A stretch of 47,409 nt of DNA from Aromatoleum toluclasticum ATCC 700605 (lineage in GTDB: Bacteria > Pseudomonadota > Gammaproteobacteria > Burkholderiales > Rhodocyclaceae): NCBI RefSeq assembly GCF_000378245.1, contig NZ_KB899517.1, positions 1-47,409 of the forward strand, in the 5' to 3' direction. Positions 43,555 through 47,409 of the stretch are shown here, piece by piece. Below the pieces are notes generated by a model. That model did not search any database. It was not told where the DNA came from and was given only the letters and a program-made list of their open reading frames with translations. The position numbers and the translations under genes were made by a program. Numbering within the stretch: position 1 is the stretch's first letter; the number at the start of each line of letters is the position of its first letter.

Positions 43555-43966
43555 GAGAACTGCTCGATCGGCGGCGTGCCGGGTAGCGTGATGCGGCAGT
43601 CCGAGATCGCCTCGCAGGCGACGGTGAGCTGCCCCACGAATTTCGTCTTCCAACGTAGTCTCGACGCGGGCGCCGTCGAGACACGTGCAGCAGCTTCCTG
43701 CTGGGCATGCAGACGGGCCTAGACCAGTTCTCCCGGGTGCTCCTGTTGCGTATTCCTTTGTTGTGGCGTTTCGGCCGTCGGACAAGCTCACTGCGGTCTG
43801 GAGGCCGCGATTGACGTTGGTTTGTCGGCGGTGTTGTCCAAGACCACAGAGAATGCCAGTCAGCCGATTACAGTAGTACCGCTCGCCGTCCGGCTCTCCG
43901 TCGTGGCATATCGCAGGCGCTTCTGACAGATCAAGCCCCCCAGGGCGCCGCGCCCGGGAGCATCCA
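43555..43966. other. Convergent intergenic region without recognised gene
   Basis: This lies between the converging MDR gene and sigma-54 activator 2. Minus-strand frames stay open but show no family motif and no good ribosome site. A short minus-strand segment near 43570-43660 reads KFVGQLTVACEAISDCRITL and might be a decayed remnant, though I cannot name it. A small stem GCAGCAG-CTTC-CTGCTGG is near 43690; no T-run follows it. Confidence 0.4.
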
Positions 43967-45736
43967 TCAACGTGCTTCAGGCATGACGTCGTATTTGCGA
44001 AGCCTGTACACCAGTTTCGCGCGGCTGATGCCCAGTACCCGGGCGGCCTGCGACAGGTTGCCGTTAGCCTCTGCGACGGCAGCCCGCAACATCGCCACCT
44101 CCGTTTCCGCCAGTCCCGAGTGTCCGAGGGCCGCGGCCGACAGCGATTCCGTTCCCCCCAGTTTGCCGACACGTCCGATGCTGCCGCTGCGCTTCAACAT
44201 GAAAGCGGTGGTATCGACTTCCTCGCCGCCGGTGAACAGATGACATAAGTCGAGCGCGCCGCCATCCTCGGCCAGGATGACCGCACGTTCTATCATGTTC
44301 TCCAGCTCTCTCACGTTGCCCGGCCAGTCGTAGGCGAACATCGCATCGACCGCGCTTTCGCGGAAGCCAGTGATATGTTTGTCGTGCCTGCGGCCCATGC
44401 GCTGGAGGAACCAGTTCATCATCAGCGGGATGTCGTCGCGGCGCTCGCGCAACGGCGGCACCTCGATCGGGAAGACGTTGAGGCGGAAAAAGAGATCCTC
44501 GCGGAACTGTCCGGCCTTGACGGCTTCGCGCAGGTTCACGTTCGTGGCGGCTACCACCCTGACGTCCACCTGGCGCGTGCGCGTATCGCCCACGCGCTCG
44601 ATCTCGCCCTGCTGCAGCGCGCGCAGCAGCTTGCCCTGCGCAGTGAAGCTCAGTGTGGCGATCTCGTCGAGAAAGAGCGTGCCGTGGTCGGCTCGCTCGA
44701 AGCGTCCGGCGCGAGACGTCGTAGCACCCGTAAATCCGCCTCGCTCGACGCCAAACAGTTCCGACTCCATCAGGTGTTCCGGAATGGACGCGCAGTTCAC
44801 CGCGACGTAGGGGCCATCTGCGCGTTTGCTCAGGCGATGCAGGTTGTTGGCGAAGACTTCCTTGCCGACGCCGCTCTCACCCAGGAACAGCACGGTAGCG
44901 TTGGTGGGCGCCACCTTGTTGACCATGTGGCAGACCGTGTTGAAGCCGGCGGAGATGCCGACCACGCCGAAGCTGTTCTCGGGTGCGCTGGTGAGCCCGG
45001 CGGCGATGCGGCTCGTGGCGGGTAATTGCTCCTCGGCTTGTGGCGCCCATTTGACGAAATCGCCGATCCGCAGGAAGCGCAGGTCATCCTGGGCGTCTTC
45101 CCATTCCTCCACCGGCTTGCCCACCACGCGGCATTTCGCGTGCCCCATCCCGCGGCATTCGGTTTCCCGCCACAGGATGGGGCGGCCCATGAAGGCGCTG
45201 GTGTAGCCGCACGCATAGCCGATCAGCATCCAGCACACCGGTTCGTTGCCGATACCGTAGCTGGCGATGTGGGCCTCCGCCTCGGAGCTGTCGACGAGAT
45301 AGAACTCGCCGAAGTAGCGGCCACGCTGGACGTCGATATCCAGCGCCACCGGCTCGCAATGCACCATGCCCTCCAGCGACACGAGTTGCGGACCGGCCAG
45401 GAAGTCGTCATAGGTATTCAGGCCGGCGCGGACCTTGCGCGCCATTGCCGCGTCTCGCGTGCCGGCCTGGTAGCCGATGCGGGTGATCAGCCCGCGTGCC
45501 GTTTCCTTGTCGAGGCTCTCGATCAGCTCCTGCCGCAGGGAGCCAAGCGAGCTGACATGCATCAGCATCATCCGCTGATCGTCAAGCCAGATGCGGCCTT
45601 GGTCGGGTGCGAAACGCAGGCGCTTGGCGAGGTCATGGAACGCCGGCACCCGAATTCCCTTGGAAGTCGCGTGGAGCTCTTGATGAGTGTGCGCGGGTGA
45701 GTCGGGCTCGGGTCCCTGGGGATGCCTTTTCGCCAT
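43967..45736 (-). CDS. Sigma-54-dependent DmpR-like activator 2
   Basis: A 589-residue regulator from the ATG at 45736 behind GAGGAAATC (an ATG at 45772 gives 601 residues). The V4R sensor keeps the DmpR-type Cys signature: EPVCWMLIGYACGYTSAFMG, then ECRGMGHAKCRVVGKP. The AAA+ domain has GESGVGKE, the sigma-54 loop GGFTGA and WPGNVRELENMIERA. The Fis-type HTH ends the protein (NLSQAARVLGISRAKLVYR). By resemblance it is a phenol or alkylphenol sensor. Possible targets are the divergent kinase promoter at 46060 and, in trans, the phenol operon promoter at 2033. Confidence 0.92.
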   Translation of the reverse strand: MAKRHPQGPEPDSPAHTHQELHATSKGIRVPAFHDLAKRLRFAPDQGRIWLDDQRMMLMHVSSLGSLRQELIESLDKETARGLITRIGYQAGTRDAAMARKVRAGLNTYDDFLAGPQLVSLEGMVHCEPVALDIDVQRGRYFGEFYLVDSSEAEAHIASYGIGNEPVCWMLIGYACGYTSAFMGRPILWRETECRGMGHAKCRVVGKPVEEWEDAQDDLRFLRIGDFVKWAPQAEEQLPATSRIAAGLTSAPENSFGVVGISAGFNTVCHMVNKVAPTNATVLFLGESGVGKEVFANNLHRLSKRADGPYVAVNCASIPEHLMESELFGVERGGFTGATTSRAGRFERADHGTLFLDEIATLSFTAQGKLLRALQQGEIERVGDTRTRQVDVRVVAATNVNLREAVKAGQFREDLFFRLNVFPIEVPPLRERRDDIPLMMNWFLQRMGRRHDKHITGFRESAVDAMFAYDWPGNVRELENMIERAVILAEDGGALDLCHLFTGGEEVDTTAFMLKRSGSIGRVGKLGGTESLSAAALGHSGLAETEVAMLRAAVAEANGNLSQAARVLGISRAKLVYRLRKYDVMPEAR

Positions 45737-45885
45737 GATTTCCTCGATCGCAGCCGCCGCGGTTGCTGGCACGGGAACTCGCCGCCGCGCATCGTGCGAA
45801 CCGGCCGGATTGGGCGATTGTTTCTAGTCAAATAATAACTAATAACGAGCCTGGCTAGCGAACTTTGTTCGAGGAAACGCCTGGG

Positions 45886-45941
45886 TATTCGATCATTTGA
45901 TGAAAAAGTCCTCGCGGTCGATCCGCTCAAATCATCGAATA
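45886..45941. promoter_or_regulatory. Long dyad, probable upstream activator sites
   Basis: TATTCGATCATTTGA (45886-45900) and TCAAATCATCGAATA (45927-45941) are inverted copies with one mismatch in 15, 41 bp centre to centre (about four helical turns). They lie about 150-200 bp upstream of the start predicted from the sigma-54 promoter at 46060, in the region between the divergent activator gene and the kinase. The arms resemble XylR/DmpR sites of the TTGATCAATTGATCAA type. The rest of 45737-46204 is AT-rich and non-coding. Confidence 0.72.
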
Positions 45942-46059
45942 TCGGCAGTGCCCCGCGAGATTCGGTCCTTGCAGCGTCTGCAGCAAGATGTCCCCGCATT
46001 TCGCCTGTCTGTAGGTTCGGGGAATTCTTATAAACAACGAAATTCTGCCGACCCGACGC

Positions 46060-46075
46060 TGGCACATATTCTGCT
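46060..46075 (+). promoter_or_regulatory. Sigma-54 promoter of the second sensor kinase
   Basis: TGGCACATATTCTGCT fits the -24/-12 consensus, with 10 bases between GG (46061-46062) and GC (46073-46074). The expected start is near 46087. Together with the dyad at 45886-45941 and the divergent activator 2 gene it forms a complete enhancer-binding-protein control unit. Confidence 0.8.
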
Positions 46076-46204
46076 TGAATCTGGCGTCGGCATGTAGTTG
46101 CAAGTGCAGGTCCACCAAACCACGAAGGGGGCATATACATGACATCCCCAATAACATTACGACGCTCAGAGGCGGTGCGCTACCTCAATAAGGAGGCAGT
46201 GCTC

Positions 46205-47409
46205 ATGCGGGATGACGCGTTCGACGTGGAACCGGACGACGAGCAGGGTGAGGATGCCTCGGTCGGCTATGAAGCGCTCTTTCGCAACACGCCCGTGGCG
46301 ATCTGCCACCTGTTCAACCGCAGGATCAGGCGCTGTAACCGGCGATACGAGGAATTGTTCGGGTACGAACCCGGCGAACTCGACAACCAGTCGGTCGGCG
46401 TGCATTACCCGAGCGAAAACTCGTTTTCGACCATCGGCCGCAAATTCGGCCACTTCTTCGAGTCCCATCACACCTTCAAGGACGAGCGGCCGTTCGTGCG
46501 CAAGGACGGCACGCTGATCTGGTGCATCGTCACCGGCACCTTGCTCGATCCAGCCAACCCCAAGCTCGGCAGCATCTGGGTGGTGCAGGACATCTCCGAG
46601 CACAAGCGGATCGAGGACGAATTGAAGGCCGACGTCGAGAAGCTCGAATTCGTCGTGCAACAGCGGACCGTGGAGCTCAGCCGGCACGTCGCGAGTCTAG
46701 AGGAGGAAGTCGCGACGCGCCAGCGCGCCGAGGAGGCCGCGAACGAGAACCGCGAGAAATACCAGAAGCTCTTTCACATGCTGCCGATCGGCATTTCGAT
46801 CACCGATACGCAGGGCGGCATCCTCGAGGCCAATTGCCAGTTCGCCGAAATGGCCGGCCTGCGGCGCGCGTCGCCCGAAAATTGGCGCAAACTGCCGCTG
46901 CGCTTCTATCTGCACGACGGCACGGAGATCCCGAGGGATCGCCTGCCCTGGCAGATCCGCGACTTCCAGAAGGATTCGATCGACAACATCGAAATCGGCA
47001 TGCGCGACGAGAAGGGGCGCAAGCTGCGCTGGCTGAGTGTCAGCTCGTCGCTGATCGAGCGCAAGGACGAGCGCTTCGTCGTCGCCGCCTTCACCGACAT
47101 CACCTACCGCAAGCGCATCGAAGAGCTCGAACGGCTGCGCCACGCGGAGCTCACGCGCCTGGGCCGGATCAACTCCATGGCCGAAATGGCGGCGGCGCTG
47201 GCGCACCAGATGGGGCAGCCGCTGGTGTCCGCGGTCAACTATCTGAACGGCTGCCGCTTGCGTCTCGAGCGCGTCGACGGCGTTGGGGAGATTTCCGAGT
47301 CCATGGGGCTCGCGCTGAAGTATCTCGAGCAGGCGGGCGAGATCCTGCGCCACGTCAAGGAGTTCGTCTGCAAGCACAAGCCCGACAAGGAACCCGAGAA
47401 CATCAACGA
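46205..47409 (+). CDS. PAS-domain sensor histidine kinase, N-terminal part (runs off window)
   Basis: The frame is open to the window end (401 codons seen). PAS domain 1 (about 20-130: ALFRNTPVAICHL ... IWVVQDISEHKRIEDEL) is followed by a coiled-coil linker, PAS domain 2 (about 180-300: LFHMLPIGISITDTQGGILE ... FTDITYRKRIEEL) and a HisKA segment with the H-box MAAALAHQMGQPL, as in FixL/TodS-like soluble kinases. The ATPase domain lies outside. The start at 46205 follows a perfect AAGGAGG; an upstream ATG at 46139 with AAGGGGG is in frame. A response-regulator gene probably follows beyond the edge. Confidence 0.87.
   Translation, partial: MRDDAFDVEPDDEQGEDASVGYEALFRNTPVAICHLFNRRIRRCNRRYEELFGYEPGELDNQSVGVHYPSENSFSTIGRKFGHFFESHHTFKDERPFVRKDGTLIWCIVTGTLLDPANPKLGSIWVVQDISEHKRIEDELKADVEKLEFVVQQRTVELSRHVASLEEEVATRQRAEEAANENREKYQKLFHMLPIGISITDTQGGILEANCQFAEMAGLRRASPENWRKLPLRFYLHDGTEIPRDRLPWQIRDFQKDSIDNIEIGMRDEKGRKLRWLSVSSSLIERKDERFVVAAFTDITYRKRIEELERLRHAELTRLGRINSMAEMAAALAHQMGQPLVSAVNYLNGCRLRLERVDGVGEISESMGLALKYLEQAGEILRHVKEFVCKHKPDKEPENIN

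Noticed and set aside
42154-44172. Minus-strand ORF (672 codons) across the MDR gene, PpsB-like end and activator 2 start
   Set aside because: It spans three real genes in shadow frames; no family features.
1-47409. CRISPR arrays, rRNA genes, complete tRNA genes, phage genes
   Set aside because: No regularly spaced repeats, rRNA-like sequence, cloverleaf or phage structural motifs were seen.

Overview
The window looks like chromosomal DNA of a facultatively denitrifying, aromatic-degrading betaproteobacterium of the Aromatoleum/Azoarcus/Thauera type. This rests on high GC, a DmpKLMNOP-type phenol hydroxylase with a meta-cleavage pathway beside an ethylbenzene-dehydrogenase-type molybdenum enzyme, and XylR/DmpR-type sigma-54 regulators. 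Assignments come from reading the translations and motifs against family knowledge; no database search was run.

Region 1 (1-2202): the 3' end of an IS4-type transposase, an inverted repeat, a divergently transcribed cytochrome P450, and a sigma-54 promoter (2033-2048) with an upstream dyad (1922-1965). Region 2 (2203-14008): an aerobic phenol/catechol operon. It runs catechol 2,3-dioxygenase, phenol hydroxylase KLMNOP, semialdehyde dehydrogenase, dienoate hydratase, oxalocrotonate decarboxylase, tautomerase, acylating acetaldehyde dehydrogenase, aldolase and a ferredoxin, and ends at a strong terminator. The hydrolytic branch (dmpD) is absent. A 3' fragment of tRNA-Met follows (14012-14060) and looks like an attachment-site scar between two catabolic modules.

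Region 3 (14258-27386): an envelope/efflux set (DUF1302, DUF1329, YCF48-like, RND/MMPL), an acetoacetyl-CoA-synthetase-type ligase, a sigma-54 regulator, then a NarL-type response regulator and its kinase behind a consensus sigma-54 promoter. Region 4 (27552-35199): a 1-phenylethanol-dehydrogenase-like SDR, EbdABCD-like ethylbenzene dehydrogenase and a thiolase, closed by a terminator. Region 5 (35284-43554): a tightly coupled seven-gene operon of biotin carboxyl carrier, biotin carboxylase, carboxyltransferase, HAD phosphatase, two phenylphosphate-synthase-like (split PEP-synthase) subunits and a zinc-free MDR oxidoreductase. Region 6 (43967-end): a second, DmpR-like sigma-54 regulator divergent from a PAS sensor kinase that has its own sigma-54 promoter and upstream dyad; the kinase runs off the window.

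Read together, regions 3-5 describe oxygen-independent oxidation of an alkylbenzene-like hydrocarbon: Ebd hydroxylation to a secondary alcohol, SDR oxidation to a ketone, carboxylation to a beta-keto acid, CoA ligation, and thiolysis to an acyl-CoA (benzoyl-CoA if the substrate is ethylbenzene) plus acetyl-CoA. The known five-subunit acetophenone carboxylase is absent. Its place is taken by a biotin carboxylase encoded with an ATP-dependent PpsAB-like phosphotransferase and a phosphatase, which suggests an undescribed ketone-carboxylation system, possibly via an enol phosphate. The operons of regions 3, 4 and 5 share an activator-type promoter element with identical spacing to a -10 box, which ties them into one regulon.
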